A stretch of DNA of 64,000 nt from an uncultured Alkaliphilus sp. (GCA_938074565.1 CALJEQ010000006.1:451672-515671); one strand, 5' to 3'. Counted from the stretch's first letter, positions 10,305-21,203 are shown. Translations and numbers: made by a program. Notes: a model not told the origin generated them from the letters alone.

Positions 10305-10348
10305 TAAAAGTCAGTCTCTTCTCAAATAAAAGGGTACTGGCTTTTACA
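10305..10348 (+). terminator. Intrinsic terminator
   Basis: taaaagtcagt ... actggctttta inverted repeat. Confidence 0.55.
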
Positions 10349-10441
10349 GCAACGGAGAAAATGGAGTATTCTATTAATACAAAAATGAGACCATAATTTT
10401 TATATAGCCTCATTTTCAATATGTTTAATACTTAAATAAAA

Positions 10442-10771
10442 CTAATCTTGCACTATCTCCAGTGCACCAGATTGTTCCATCATTTCTCTTATTCTGTTAG
10501 TGTTATGTTTGGATGTTTCCACTGCAACAATAACTCCAGTGTCGCCTTCTAAACCCTTTATTCCACTGGCAAAGGATCGAAACTCTCCTAAACTATCCCT
10601 CTCTGTTTTAATAAATGAAATATTTTCAGCAGCTTCTTGAAAACTAGACCATTCTTCATTTTCAGATAGACTACTTACAATCATATCTTTTCTATCTAAC
10701 CCAGTATTTCTTAAGCTATCAATTAAAGCGCTTACATCCCTTTTGTCGGTAAAACGACATATTAACCTCAT
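10442..10771 (-). CDS. Hypothetical protein (109 aa)
   Basis: ORF with upstream RBS (ggaggtgattt on minus strand); no recognised family. Confidence 0.5.
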   Translation of the reverse strand: MRLICRFTDKRDVSALIDSLRNTGLDRKDMIVSSLSENEEWSSFQEAAENISFIKTERDSLGEFRSFASGIKGLEGDTGVIVAVETSKHNTNRIREMMEQSGALEIVQD

Positions 10772-10822
10772 TAAATCACCTCCATAGTTAGTATAACCTC
10801 TCCATGGAGGGATTATATCCTT

Positions 10823-12136
10823 CTAACTTTGAATTTTTTTCTTCCCCTCAATTGTAGTTATAGTTTCTCCATTGGGTAGATTTAACATTCTACTTTTAGG
10901 TTCAAATATTTTTTGAGCAGCATAAATTCCATGATGACCAGAAAAAATATAACTAACAATACAAGCAATAAAAAAATATTCAATTCCTTTACCATCAAAT
11001 AATTCAAGTGCCAAAAGAAAGCAGGAAATAGGAGCATTTGACGCACCAGCAAATACTGATATTAAACCTAACGCAGCTAGAAAAGATATAGGCATATTAA
11101 AAAAAGGCGCTAATGTATTTCCTAAGGTAGCACCAACAAAGAACAGTGGAATAACTTCTCCACCACGAAAGCCAGTCCCCATCGTTATGGCAGTAAATAT
11201 TATTTTTGCTAAAAATGCGAAGGGAGGGACTTTCCCTTCAAAGGATCTTTCAACCATTGGTAAACCACGGCCTAGATAATCCCTAGAACCGATAAGGTAG
11301 ACTAAAGCTAAAATGATTATTCCACCAACAAAACCTCTTAACATTAAATTTTTTAAATATTTCTCTGAATATTGCTTTATGCTGTGTCTTAGTTGGCTGT
11401 AAATTACACTAGAGAAACTAAAAATAATAGAAACAATAATAATTTTTAGTATAGTTATGGCTGTTAAGTCTGGTAAACTTTTTATTATAAGATGCTCATG
11501 TTCAACTCCCCATGCTGTTGAAACGTAATGACCAACAAAGCTTGAAACAAAACAAGGAACTAAGGCTTCATATTTCATTTTCCCTAAAGAAATCACTTCC
11601 ATTCCAAAAATTGTCCCTGTTAATGGAGTACCAAAGGCGGAACCAAAACCGCCACTTATGCCACTCATTATTAAAATTCTTTGATCTATTTCATTAACTT
11701 TAAAAACACGATTAACAGCTTCGGCTATGCTGGTTCCCATTTGTATTGCCGCCCCTTCTCTACCTGTAGAACCACCAAAAAGGTGGGTAATAAAGGTAGA
11801 AATAAATACGATGGGTCCCATTCTTAATGGAATTTTCCCTTGACCATGATGAATATGTTCTAAAATAAGGTCATTTCCTTTACGGGAATTTGCCCCATGA
11901 TAGCGATATAAGTAGCCAATTACAATACCACCTAGAGGAAGAAGAAAGATTAACATTGGATTATTTTCTCTAGTATCAGTTAAAAAATCATTTGTATTTA
12001 ATAATAATGTAGATGTAGAGCCCACTAAAATACCTATAATGCTTCCCCAAAAAGTCCATTTAACAAGGGTGGTAATAAATGTAATGTACTTTGTTTTTTC
12101 AGTGGGGCTAAAAAATTTATTTATAAGATTTTCCAT
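10823..12136 (-). CDS. Voltage-gated chloride channel / ClC-type transporter
   Basis: GGSTGREGAAIQMG, GFGSAFGTPLTGTIFGMEV, GTGFRGGEVIPLFFVGATLG motifs of ClC family. Confidence 0.9.
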   Translation of the reverse strand: MENLINKFFSPTEKTKYITFITTLVKWTFWGSIIGILVGSTSTLLLNTNDFLTDTRENNPMLIFLLPLGGIVIGYLYRYHGANSRKGNDLILEHIHHGQGKIPLRMGPIVFISTFITHLFGGSTGREGAAIQMGTSIAEAVNRVFKVNEIDQRILIMSGISGGFGSAFGTPLTGTIFGMEVISLGKMKYEALVPCFVSSFVGHYVSTAWGVEHEHLIIKSLPDLTAITILKIIIVSIIFSFSSVIYSQLRHSIKQYSEKYLKNLMLRGFVGGIIILALVYLIGSRDYLGRGLPMVERSFEGKVPPFAFLAKIIFTAITMGTGFRGGEVIPLFFVGATLGNTLAPFFNMPISFLAALGLISVFAGASNAPISCFLLALELFDGKGIEYFFIACIVSYIFSGHHGIYAAQKIFEPKSRMLNLPNGETITTIEGKKKIQS

Positions 12137-12198
12137 TTAAGTGCCTCCTTAATAGAGGAATTAAAATTATAATTAATATTTAAATATAATTTTAATTA

Positions 12199-12450
12199 TT
12201 AATTATTAAAATCTTGATATAACTGATTATTAAGGGTTAGATATTCTAATCTGCTATTGAGAAATTGTATATGTTTATCCATATCGGACTTCATATTATT
12301 AAACATTTGTTTTACCTGTTGATCATCGGTGGAATGGGCCATCATAGCGTAATTGCCCTTGTTAGCTTCACACATTGCAACAGCCTTTTCATAATCACTT
12401 TTAACTGTCACTTTTGCATCATCTCCTTTCATCACAGTTAGTTTAACCAA
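12199..12450 (-). CDS. Small protein, possibly DUF1657-like
   Basis: 83 aa, ...STDDQQVKQMFNNMKSDMDKHIQFLNSRLEYL; resemblance to DUF1657 helical proteins only by eye. Confidence 0.45.
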   Translation of the reverse strand: MVKLTVMKGDDAKVTVKSDYEKAVAMCEANKGNYAMMAHSTDDQQVKQMFNNMKSDMDKHIQFLNSRLEYLTLNNQLYQDFNN

Positions 12451-12971
12451 TATTTTTATTATTAATGCTTAAGTAAATTAATCTAGTTATCCAGAAACTA
12501 AGTGTTAGCTGAATATATATATTATTATAAATAGAAAGTGAATCTTCACTTGTGCTGGTCATTTAATTTTAATAAATAACTGTTTTTAAGAAAAAAAACT
12601 GTAGTTTATGGTATAATAACTATATGTGTAACTAATTCTAGAAGGGGTTAAAGCTCCTAATTAGTGCAATGATCTTATGAAGAATCAGAAAGAACTTTGT
12701 GAAATTATAATAGAGTACTGTTTTTTTATGAATAGTTTTATTAAACACAATATTAATGAGTATATTTAGTAACGTATATCATTTTTGTAAAGGAAAATAC
12801 AATTATTTGTCGAATATAAAATTATGTTAATATTCATTATTATCTAAGTAATGTTTAAATTAGCAATTTAAAATTTATTAAAGGATAAAAAGAAAAACAA
12901 ACATTCTATACTTTTAGTCGTAAATATGACTGTAGGGTGTTGAGGATGTTAGAAGGAGGAACAAAAATGCT

Positions 12972-14597
12972 ATGGGGGATGTAAATTTCAACAACCTTGC
13001 CATAAACACCATAAAATGTAAAGCTAATAGCATTTATGAAGATATTTTTGTCTTACCTAAAGATCGACGTGGGTTTGCTTATAATAAGCAATTAATGGTA
13101 ATGCCCACCTATTTTTATAGGATTATTGGCATCGATGACGAAGTAAGTTATGAATTAAGACTATTAGAGCTTCATCAGAAATTGACAGAGTTTGATGGTA
13201 TATATTTGAAGTTTGATAAGAGTTTAGATCGTGCTATTCCCAATGACTTTATACAAAAAACCAATCAATACTGGAACCAGATGAGTAATGTCAATTCACC
13301 AGCAGCAGGTACCATTGTGGAGTTTACCATTAAGCCAGAAATATTGACATCCATAAATCCTACTAAAAATAAATTGATAAAAGATAAATTGATTATTTTA
13401 TTAGATGTTTTTATGGCGAATCAGAAAAATTTAAATATTGTAAAAAATTTATATATAAAGCTACTTTATTGGATCGAAAAATATGCTATTCCCGTGTTAA
13501 GGGCATACCAGTATGGTGAAATGAATCCTAAAGTGTTGTTTTATGGAGAAATTCAAAGGGATGAAGTATACTTTTTAATTTTCTTGTCGTTGATGGGATT
13601 CGACGTCCTTTACTTTAACTCCTTTGAAGAAGGTCGATTTGATGACATCCCTAAAATAGAAGTCTACACCAATTTAATGGAATATCCTCATCGTAAGTCC
13701 CTTAAGTCCTTTCCTGTAGTTGCAAAGGTAAAGAGGCAAGAGACGGTAGCCTATAGAGCTTCTGTAGAGATAGATCACATATTACATACGGAGGATAGTG
13801 GTGTATATAAACCATGGCAGTTTGAAAATCATGAAGTGGTGGTTAGTTCCCTTAAGACCACCTATGATGAACTGTTTATCCTTTGGAAAGAGGATGCAAG
13901 ATTTAGAGAAGGCTTTAAAGCTGATAAGAATAAAATATATGTTCCTAATATATTTGCAAAAATTAGTGGAACCTTAGCGGATATGAATGCATACTGGACT
14001 AACTTTAACTTATTGTTGGAGAAGAAAGAATCCTCAATCTTAATTGAGAAAATTCCCTTTACTCCTTCTAGAAACTATTTAGTAAATCGTAATGTATTAA
14101 ATATAGATGGGAGCCTTAACTTAGATAAGGTTAAACAATTAAATGAGTATCGATTCCATTATTTAAAGACATCAGTACAAAATTTGATTCTTAATAAGTT
14201 GAATGAGTTGATTATTTCAGAAGATTTCTTTAGCTTTCAAGTTACTGCTGAGTTTAAAACTAAGGCTTTATATACTATATTATCCTTAGATAAATCATAT
14301 TTAGATTTGATTCAGAAGTTTGATTATCCTTATAATATTCCTAAAATTGTTGTTTTTGATGGGGATGAAAATACTTTCTCGATGGAAGATATTATCATTC
14401 TAACTTTTTTACATTTTGTTGGGTTTGATATAGCCATATTTACCCCTACAGGATATAACAATATTGAGAATGGTGTCCTTCAATCCTATTACGATGTTCA
14501 TAAGTTGGAGGAGTTAAAATTTGATTTAAATCTTGTTACACAACAGCAGAATAAAACAGGTAAACTTAAAAAAGGATTTTTGTGGTTTTTTCAATAA
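12972..14597 (+). CDS. yceG: YceG-family protein (putative component of Ter 'biosynthetic module')
   Basis: 541 aa protein with YceG-like regions (PTYFYRIIGIDDE..., VFDGDENTFSMEDIIILTFLHFVGFDIAIFTPTGYNNIE); directly upstream of TelA and TerD genes as in Bacillus yceCDEFGH. Confidence 0.8.
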   Translation: MGDVNFNNLAINTIKCKANSIYEDIFVLPKDRRGFAYNKQLMVMPTYFYRIIGIDDEVSYELRLLELHQKLTEFDGIYLKFDKSLDRAIPNDFIQKTNQYWNQMSNVNSPAAGTIVEFTIKPEILTSINPTKNKLIKDKLIILLDVFMANQKNLNIVKNLYIKLLYWIEKYAIPVLRAYQYGEMNPKVLFYGEIQRDEVYFLIFLSLMGFDVLYFNSFEEGRFDDIPKIEVYTNLMEYPHRKSLKSFPVVAKVKRQETVAYRASVEIDHILHTEDSGVYKPWQFENHEVVVSSLKTTYDELFILWKEDARFREGFKADKNKIYVPNIFAKISGTLADMNAYWTNFNLLLEKKESSILIEKIPFTPSRNYLVNRNVLNIDGSLNLDKVKQLNEYRFHYLKTSVQNLILNKLNELIISEDFFSFQVTAEFKTKALYTILSLDKSYLDLIQKFDYPYNIPKIVVFDGDENTFSMEDIIILTFLHFVGFDIAIFTPTGYNNIENGVLQSYYDVHKLEELKFDLNLVTQQQNKTGKLKKGFLWFFQ

Positions 14598-14627
14598 GAG
14601 TAATAATTATATTTGGAGGGATTTAAA

Positions 14628-15701
14628 ATGAGTGAAATATTAGAGGTACACGAAATTGATCTTGATAAAAAAGCGCTTGAGGTAGCAAATAGGGTAAAGT
14701 CATCACCTGAAATACAAAAACTAGCAACACAATTAGATATTAGAAATGCTCAATCTATTATGTCTTTTGGACAAGAAACAGCTGTTGAAATTTCAAAATT
14801 TAGTGATAGGATATTATCTTCTATTAGTAATTCTTCTGTTGAGGATAGTGGTAAGATGCTACAACAGTTAAATTCTATTATGTCAAAGTTTGATCCTAAA
14901 GATTTTATAGATGAAAAACAAGGATTGTTAAGTAAAATTTTTAACAAGGTTAAAAATGACATCAATAAACTCTTAGCAAAGTACCAAACTATGGATAAGG
15001 AAATCTCAAAAGTATATGTAGAAATTAAACAATATGAAGGTGAAATAAACAAAACTAATCTTATGTTGGAAGAAATGTTTGAAAAAAACCTAATATATTA
15101 TGAAAATCTAGAAAAATATATTCAAGCAGGGTATATTATATTAGATAATATGAAAAGTAATGTTATTCCTCAATTGGAGCAAAAGGCTGCTGCTGGACAA
15201 CAAATAGATAGCATAAATTTACAAAACGCACTTCAAGCACTGGAAATGGTAGATCAAAGAGTACAAGATCTAGAGATGGCTAAAATGGTATCATTACAAA
15301 CAGCACCCCAAATTAAATTAATTCAAAGGGGTAACTATAATCTATTAAGAAAAATTGGTAGTGCCTTTGTAATAACTATACCAGTATTTAAGTCTGGTTT
15401 AATACAAGCTATCGCAATAAAAAGACAAAAAATACAAGCTGAAGCAATGAAGGCGTTGGATGAAAAAACCAATGAAATGTTATTAAGAAACGCCCAAAAT
15501 ATTGCCAGTAACTCTGTAGATATAGCCAGACTAACCTCAGGCTCTAGTATTAAGGTAGAAACATTAGAAAAGACATTTGAAACCATTATGAAGGGTATTG
15601 AAGAAACAAAACAAATAGAGGTGGAGAATAGACAAAATCGTGAAGATGGTAGAAAACGATTATTGGAGTTACAAAACAAGTTAGAAAAAAGTAATAATTA
15701 A
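14628..15701 (+). CDS. TelA-family toxic anion resistance protein (YceH-like)
   Basis: QIVSFGQETAVEISKFSDRIL-type N-terminus, coiled-coil centre, ...YNLLRKIGSAFVITIPVFKSGLIQAIAIKRQKIQAEAMKALDEKTNEMLLRNA; ATG 14628 after ggaggg RBS. Confidence 0.9.
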   Translation: MSEILEVHEIDLDKKALEVANRVKSSPEIQKLATQLDIRNAQSIMSFGQETAVEISKFSDRILSSISNSSVEDSGKMLQQLNSIMSKFDPKDFIDEKQGLLSKIFNKVKNDINKLLAKYQTMDKEISKVYVEIKQYEGEINKTNLMLEEMFEKNLIYYENLEKYIQAGYIILDNMKSNVIPQLEQKAAAGQQIDSINLQNALQALEMVDQRVQDLEMAKMVSLQTAPQIKLIQRGNYNLLRKIGSAFVITIPVFKSGLIQAIAIKRQKIQAEAMKALDEKTNEMLLRNAQNIASNSVDIARLTSGSSIKVETLEKTFETIMKGIEETKQIEVENRQNREDGRKRLLELQNKLEKSNN

Positions 15702-15766
15702 TGAAAATTGGTAATAATAGTTGATAATTGTATACAAATATAAAAGAAAAGAAGGAAGGTATTATT

Positions 15767-16348
15767 ATGGCAATTAGTTTGAGTAAAGGTCAAAAAGTTG
15801 AATTAACAAAGGGAAATCCAGGACTTAGTAAAATTATAGTAGGTCTGGGATGGGATATTAATAAATATGACGGAGGCTCACAATTTGATTTAGACACAGC
15901 GGCTTTTTTATTAGGAGAATGGGGAGCTGTAACAGGTGATTCGGATTTTGTATTTTACAATAATTTAATGCATCCATCTAATTCAGTACAACATTTGGGA
16001 GATAACTTAACAGGTGAAGGAGATGGGGATGACGAGCAAGTTAAGGTTGATTTAAGTAAAGTACCTGCTAACGTACACCGTATTGCCTTTACCGTAACAA
16101 TTCATGATGCTGAACAACGGGCGCAAAATTTTGGACAAGTTTCCAACTCTTATATTAGAATATTTAAAGAAGACACAGGAGAAGAACTAATCCGTTATGA
16201 TTTAGGGGAAGACTTTAGTGTTGAAACTGCCCTTACAGTGGGAGAACTCTATCGTCATGGTGCTGAATGGAAATTCAATGCCATTGGTAGCGGGTTCCAA
16301 GGTGGATTATCAGCCCTTTGTCAAAATTTTGGAATTAGCTTAGCTTAA
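15767..16348 (+). CDS. TerD-family protein
   Basis: [31 protein letters not shown]...[10 protein letters not shown]...[16 protein letters not shown]. Confidence 0.93.
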   Translation: MAISLSKGQKVELTKGNPGLSKIIVGLGWDINKYDGGSQFDLDTAAFLLGEWGAVTGDSDFVFYNNLMHPSNSVQHLGDNLTGEGDGDDEQVKVDLSKVPANVHRIAFTVTIHDAEQRAQNFGQVSNSYIRIFKEDTGEELIRYDLGEDFSVETALTVGELYRHGAEWKFNAIGSGFQGGLSALCQNFGISLA

Positions 16349-16370
16349 ATAAGTTAAAGGGGGAGAAATA

Positions 16371-17054
16371 ATGGAGTATAAAATACTATATGAACAAGCC
16401 TTTCCTATCGTGGAAGTTAAACTACAAAAAGGCGAAAGCTTGAAGGCAGAATCTGATGCTATGGTTTCCATGTCGCCAACTGTAGATTTAAATGGTAAAA
16501 TGGAAGGTGGCTTATTAAAAGGATTAGGAAGAATGCTGGCAGGAGAAAAATTCTTTTTTCAGACTCTTATTGCCAATAGAGGAAATGGTCAAGTTCTTTT
16601 AGCACCTTCTATCCCTGGCACAATAACAGATATAACTTTAGATGGTTCCTATGGTCTATGTGTACAAAAAGATGGCTTTTTAGCAGCCACAGAACATATT
16701 GAAGTATCTACTCAAATGCAGAATCTTACTAGAGGATTATTTTCAGGAGAAGGCTTTTTTATTCTAAAAATAAGTGGAAGAGGCACAGCCTTTATTAATT
16801 CTTACGGAGCGATTCACCCAATTAACTTAGAAGCGGGAGAAGAGGTAATTATTGATAATGCCCATTTGGTAGCATGGCCTGATTATATGAGCTACAAGAT
16901 TGAAAAGGCTTCAAAGGGTTGGGTGTCCAGCTTTACTTCAGGAGAAGGTTTAGTTTGTCGATTTACAGGACCTGGGACTGTGTTGATTCAAACCAGAAAT
17001 CCTAAAGGGTTTGGTTCATGGATACAGCAATTCATTCCTGTTAATAATAAGTAA
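16371..17054 (+). CDS. AIM24/TIGR00266-family protein
   Basis: YKILYEQAFPIVEVKLQKGESLKAESDAMVSMSPTVDLNGKMEGGLLKGLGRMLAGEKFFFQTL typical of the family; co-directional in ter cluster. Confidence 0.88.
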   Translation: MEYKILYEQAFPIVEVKLQKGESLKAESDAMVSMSPTVDLNGKMEGGLLKGLGRMLAGEKFFFQTLIANRGNGQVLLAPSIPGTITDITLDGSYGLCVQKDGFLAATEHIEVSTQMQNLTRGLFSGEGFFILKISGRGTAFINSYGAIHPINLEAGEEVIIDNAHLVAWPDYMSYKIEKASKGWVSSFTSGEGLVCRFTGPGTVLIQTRNPKGFGSWIQQFIPVNNK

Positions 17055-17088
17055 AACCTTTCAAAACTCATTTAGGGGGGAATTATAG

Positions 17089-17700
17089 ATGGCAATTAAT
17101 TTACAAAAAGGGCAAAAAATAGATTTAACAAAGGGAAATGCCGGTTTATCTGAAATTATGGTTGGGTTAGGTTGGGACTCAGCTAATCAAAACAATTCTG
17201 GTTCTGGAATATTTGGAAAACTTTTCGGTGGTGCTCAAGCACCTAATATAGATTGTGATGCTTCTGTATTAATGCTAAATGAAAATGATAAATTGGTTAA
17301 TAATAAAAATTTAATCTATTTCGGAAACCTTAAAAGTAACTGTGGTAGTGTAAGACATACTGGTGATAATTTAACTGGAGACGGTGATGGAGATGATGAA
17401 GAAATCATCGTTAATTTACAGAAAGTACCACCAAATATTAATAAGCTAGTATTTGTTGTTAATATTTATGATTGTATTAAAAGAAATCAACATTTTGGTA
17501 TGATTAATAATGCATATATTCGAGTTATTAATATGTCAAATAAACAAGAACTAATTAGATTTAATTTGACAGAAGATCATTCTGGAAAAACCACTCTTAT
17601 AGTGGGGGAAATATATAGACATGGCAACGAATGGAAGTTTGCAGCCATAGGGCAAGGAACACAAGATACTTCTCTTAGTGAGATTATTAAAAAGTACTAG
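17089..17700 (+). CDS. TerD-family protein, divergent paralogue
   Basis: [31 protein letters not shown] + Gly/Ser/Phe insertion + IDCDASVLML...[14 protein letters not shown]. Confidence 0.9.
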   Translation: MAINLQKGQKIDLTKGNAGLSEIMVGLGWDSANQNNSGSGIFGKLFGGAQAPNIDCDASVLMLNENDKLVNNKNLIYFGNLKSNCGSVRHTGDNLTGDGDGDDEEIIVNLQKVPPNINKLVFVVNIYDCIKRNQHFGMINNAYIRVINMSNKQELIRFNLTEDHSGKTTLIVGEIYRHGNEWKFAAIGQGTQDTSLSEIIKKY

Positions 17701-17766
17701 TCTTACTAAGGTTTGATAATAAATTTATGGAATGTAAATTATGAGTAATGAAAGGGGATAGAAGAA

Positions 17767-18348
17767 ATGACAATTAATTTATCAAAGGGACAAAAAATAG
17801 ATTTAACTAAAGGTAGTCCTAACTTAACTAAAATTATAGTAGGATTAGGTTGGGATACTAATAAATATTCTGGTGGATATGACTTTGACCTAGATGCTTC
17901 GGCTTTTATAGTAAGAGCAAATGGGAAATCATTAAATGAGAATGATTTTATCTTCTATAATAACCTTGAAGGTGGAGACGGGTCAGTAATTCATACAGGG
18001 GATAATAGAACTGGTGATGGAGATGGAGATGACGAACAAATTAAAGTTGATTTTTCGAAAGTTCCAGCTTATGTTGATAGAATTGCAATTACGGTTACAA
18101 TTCACGATGCAATACAGAGAGCTCAAAATTTTGGACAAGTATCTAATGCCTATGTAAGGGTAGTAAATGAAGAAACTAATGAAGAAATTTTAAGATACGA
18201 CCTTGCAGAAGAGTTCTCTATAGAGACCGCATTAGTGGTATGTGAAATCTACCGATATAATAACGAATGGAAATTTAGTGCTATTGGAAGTGGTTTTCAA
18301 GGTGGTTTAGCAGCTCTTTGCAACAATTACGGACTAGATGTAGGTTAA
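17767..18348 (+). CDS. TerD-family protein
   Basis: [49 protein letters not shown]...[14 protein letters not shown]. Confidence 0.93.
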   Translation: MTINLSKGQKIDLTKGSPNLTKIIVGLGWDTNKYSGGYDFDLDASAFIVRANGKSLNENDFIFYNNLEGGDGSVIHTGDNRTGDGDGDDEQIKVDFSKVPAYVDRIAITVTIHDAIQRAQNFGQVSNAYVRVVNEETNEEILRYDLAEEFSIETALVVCEIYRYNNEWKFSAIGSGFQGGLAALCNNYGLDVG

Positions 18349-18385
18349 ATAATATATGACTTTTTAGGAATTATGGAAATAGAAA

Positions 18386-18423
18386 CAAGGGTGTACAATT
18401 AGTATTTACTAATTGCACCCTTG
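18386..18423 (+). terminator. Strong hairpin between terD and the P-type ATPase (terminator or processing element)
   Basis: caagggtg-ta-caattagt-attt-actaattg-cacccttg; only a weak T tract follows. Confidence 0.6.
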
Positions 18424-18470
18424 TCTTAAGTTATATTTTCTAAATTGTAAACAATTAAGGAGATGAGAGT

Positions 18471-21203
18471 ATGAAGTATGATATTAATGGCTTAGACGAT
18501 TCCGTCGTTAGAAAGTCAAGAGAGGAACATGGTTCTAACCAACTTACCCCTCAAGAAGTAGAAGGTTTCTGGGATAAATTTAAAGGTAATTTTGAAGATC
18601 CTATTATTAAAATATTAATAGTTGCACTAATAATTAATGTTATATTTATGTTTTTTGGAAAAACAGAATGGTATGAATCGGTGGGTATTGCAGTAGCAGT
18701 AATATTGGCAACGATGATAGCTACATGGTCAGAACACAGTAATGAAGAGTCTTTTCAAAAACTACAGGAAGACGCTTCTAAAATTGTGTGTAAAGTATTT
18801 AGAAATGGTTTAATTCAAGAGATATTAATTGATGATATTGTAGTAGGAGACTATGTTTTACTGCAAACGGGGGATAAAATACCCGCAGATGGAAAACTTT
18901 TTAGTGGTGAATTAAAGATAAATCAAGCTGCTCTTACTGGAGAAACAAAAGATATTAAAAAAATAAGCATACCAGTAGGTTTCAACGAGAAAGAGCAAAA
19001 CACTGATTTAAGTAATCCTTATGATGTCTACAGAGGAACACTGGTGGCATCTGGTGAAGCTGTTATGTTAGTGGAAATTGTTGGCGATAAAACCTTCTAT
19101 GGAAAACTAGCACAAGAAATGCAAATTGACGATAGAGATTCTCCTTTGAAAGTAAAATTAAACACATTAGCAGAGGGAATAAGTAAGTTTGGTTATATAG
19201 GTGGTACGTTGATTGCTGTGTCTTTTATGTTTAAGAAAATAGTTATTGATAATGGTTTTGATTGGACAGAAATTTTAGCTTATTTATCCAACTGGCAAAA
19301 TCCAGTAAACGATCTAGTTACAGCTGTAATTTTAGCAATCATTATTATTGTTGTTGCTGTACCAGAGGGACTTCCAATGATGATCGCAATGGTTTTATCC
19401 TTAAATATGAAGAAATTGTTAAAGGATAATATACTCGTTAGAAAGTTAATTGGTATTGAAACAGCTGGAAGTATTAATATTCTTTTTTCAGATAAAACAG
19501 GAACAATTACTAAAGGAAAACTAGAAGTAGTAACCTTTATAGATGGTGGTAACACTAATTATTCTAAATTTAAACAAGTACCTGATAAATTAGGAGAATT
19601 ATTAAATTTATCATTAAGACAGAATACAAACGCCCTAATTAAAGAAGGTGAAGATTGTGAACTACAGGTTATTGGAGGAAATGCAACAGAAAGAGCATTG
19701 CTTCATTTTGTATCCTGTACCCAACTTAATAAGTATTCTTTGGAAACTGTGAAGACCCTTCCGTTTTCCAGCGACAAGAAATATTCTGCTACTGAAATTA
19801 AAGGAGAATACAATCTTACTTTAATTAAGGGAGCACCAGAGAAAATTTTAAACCAATGCTCTTTCCGTTACGATGAAAATGGAGAAGTAGTACCATATAA
19901 GGATAAAAGCGTATTGGAGAATACCATTGAGACCTTAGCAACTAAGTCGATACGTGTAATAGCAGTAGCTACTTCACAAGAAGAACTTAAAGACGATAAC
20001 GATTTTAAACAGTTAACCTTAGTTGGTATTATTGGAATTAGGGATGATTTAAGACCTGAATCTGTTAAAGCAATAAAAGAAGCACAAAGTGCCGGTATTC
20101 AAGTAGTAATGATTACAGGTGATGGTAAGGAAACAGCAGTGGCAATTGCTAAAGAGACAGGATTATTGAAATATGAATCGGATATTGTTTTAACTTCTCA
20201 AGAAATTCAAGCATTAACTGATGAAGAGTTAAAATTGTTGTTACCGAATATTAGAGTGGTTTCAAGGGCGTTGCCAACAGATAAATCAAGACTGGTAAAA
20301 ATTGCCCAAGAACTAGATTTAGTAGTAGGAATGACTGGTGACGGTGTTAATGATGCTCCAGCGTTAAAAAGAGCAGATGTTGGGTTTGCCATGGGTAGTG
20401 GAACAGAGGTGGCAAAAGAGGCTGGAGATATTGTAGTATTGGATGATAACTTCCTTTCAATAACAAAATCTATTTTATATGGTAGAACTATTTTCAACAG
20501 TGTTCGTAAATTTATAGTTTATCAGTTGACTGTTAATATGGCAGCTATCTTAATTGCCTTTTTAGGACCATTTATTGGTGTAGATTTACCCCTTTCAATG
20601 ACACAAATGCTTTGGGTTAATCTAGTAATGGATACCTTAGCAGCCCTTGCTTTAGGTGGAGAAGTTGCCCTTCAAAGATATATGAAGGAACCGCCAAAGC
20701 GTAGAACAGAATCTATTATCAATAAAGATATGTGGAGTTCTATTTTAACAAACGGTTCTTTTATTGCGGCAATGAGTATTTTCTTCTTAAAGTCATCTAG
20801 AATAAGAGAAGTCTTTAGAGTAGGAAGTACAGGAAATGAAGATATATATCTTTTAACTGGTTTCTTTGCCTTCTTTATCTTCGTTAATGCCTTTAACACC
20901 TTTAATGCACGAACAGAGGGTTTGAATTTATTTAGCCATGTTTTACAAAACCGTGGGTTTTTACAGGTAGTAGCTCTTATATTCTCAGTACAGATTTTAT
21001 TAACTTATGTTGGTGGAGAGGTATTGAGAACCAGTGGATTAAATTTAGTAGAATGGGGTTATGTTACTTTACTGGCATCCTTAATTATACCAGTAGATTT
21101 AACTAGAAAGCTCATAAGAAATATCCTATTCCCATCTAAAACTATTGTTTCAAACCAAGTACAAGAAGAAAACCAATTATTTATTGATGATAAAGTGGCA
21201 TAA
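18471..21203 (+). CDS. Calcium-translocating P-type ATPase (PMCA-like)
   Basis: SDKTGTITKGKLE phosphorylation motif, TGDGVNDAPALKRADVGFAMGSGTEVAKEAGDIV, VPEGLPMMIAMVLSLNMKK. Confidence 0.92.
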   Translation: MKYDINGLDDSVVRKSREEHGSNQLTPQEVEGFWDKFKGNFEDPIIKILIVALIINVIFMFFGKTEWYESVGIAVAVILATMIATWSEHSNEESFQKLQEDASKIVCKVFRNGLIQEILIDDIVVGDYVLLQTGDKIPADGKLFSGELKINQAALTGETKDIKKISIPVGFNEKEQNTDLSNPYDVYRGTLVASGEAVMLVEIVGDKTFYGKLAQEMQIDDRDSPLKVKLNTLAEGISKFGYIGGTLIAVSFMFKKIVIDNGFDWTEILAYLSNWQNPVNDLVTAVILAIIIIVVAVPEGLPMMIAMVLSLNMKKLLKDNILVRKLIGIETAGSINILFSDKTGTITKGKLEVVTFIDGGNTNYSKFKQVPDKLGELLNLSLRQNTNALIKEGEDCELQVIGGNATERALLHFVSCTQLNKYSLETVKTLPFSSDKKYSATEIKGEYNLTLIKGAPEKILNQCSFRYDENGEVVPYKDKSVLENTIETLATKSIRVIAVATSQEELKDDNDFKQLTLVGIIGIRDDLRPESVKAIKEAQSAGIQVVMITGDGKETAVAIAKETGLLKYESDIVLTSQEIQALTDEELKLLLPNIRVVSRALPTDKSRLVKIAQELDLVVGMTGDGVNDAPALKRADVGFAMGSGTEVAKEAGDIVVLDDNFLSITKSILYGRTIFNSVRKFIVYQLTVNMAAILIAFLGPFIGVDLPLSMTQMLWVNLVMDTLAALALGGEVALQRYMKEPPKRRTESIINKDMWSSILTNGSFIAAMSIFFLKSSRIREVFRVGSTGNEDIYLLTGFFAFFIFVNAFNTFNARTEGLNLFSHVLQNRGFLQVVALIFSVQILLTYVGGEVLRTSGLNLVEWGYVTLLASLIIPVDLTRKLIRNILFPSKTIVSNQVQEENQLFIDDKVA

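Noticed and set aside
12808-12814. TGTCGAA upstream of yceG as a Spo0A box
   Set aside because: A 7-mer of this composition is expected several times by chance in 64 kb; no supporting promoter evidence.
12600-12971. yybP-ykoY manganese riboswitch upstream of the ter module
   Set aside because: Locus context is suggestive, but I could not align the conserved core, so it is left only as an uncharacterised leader.
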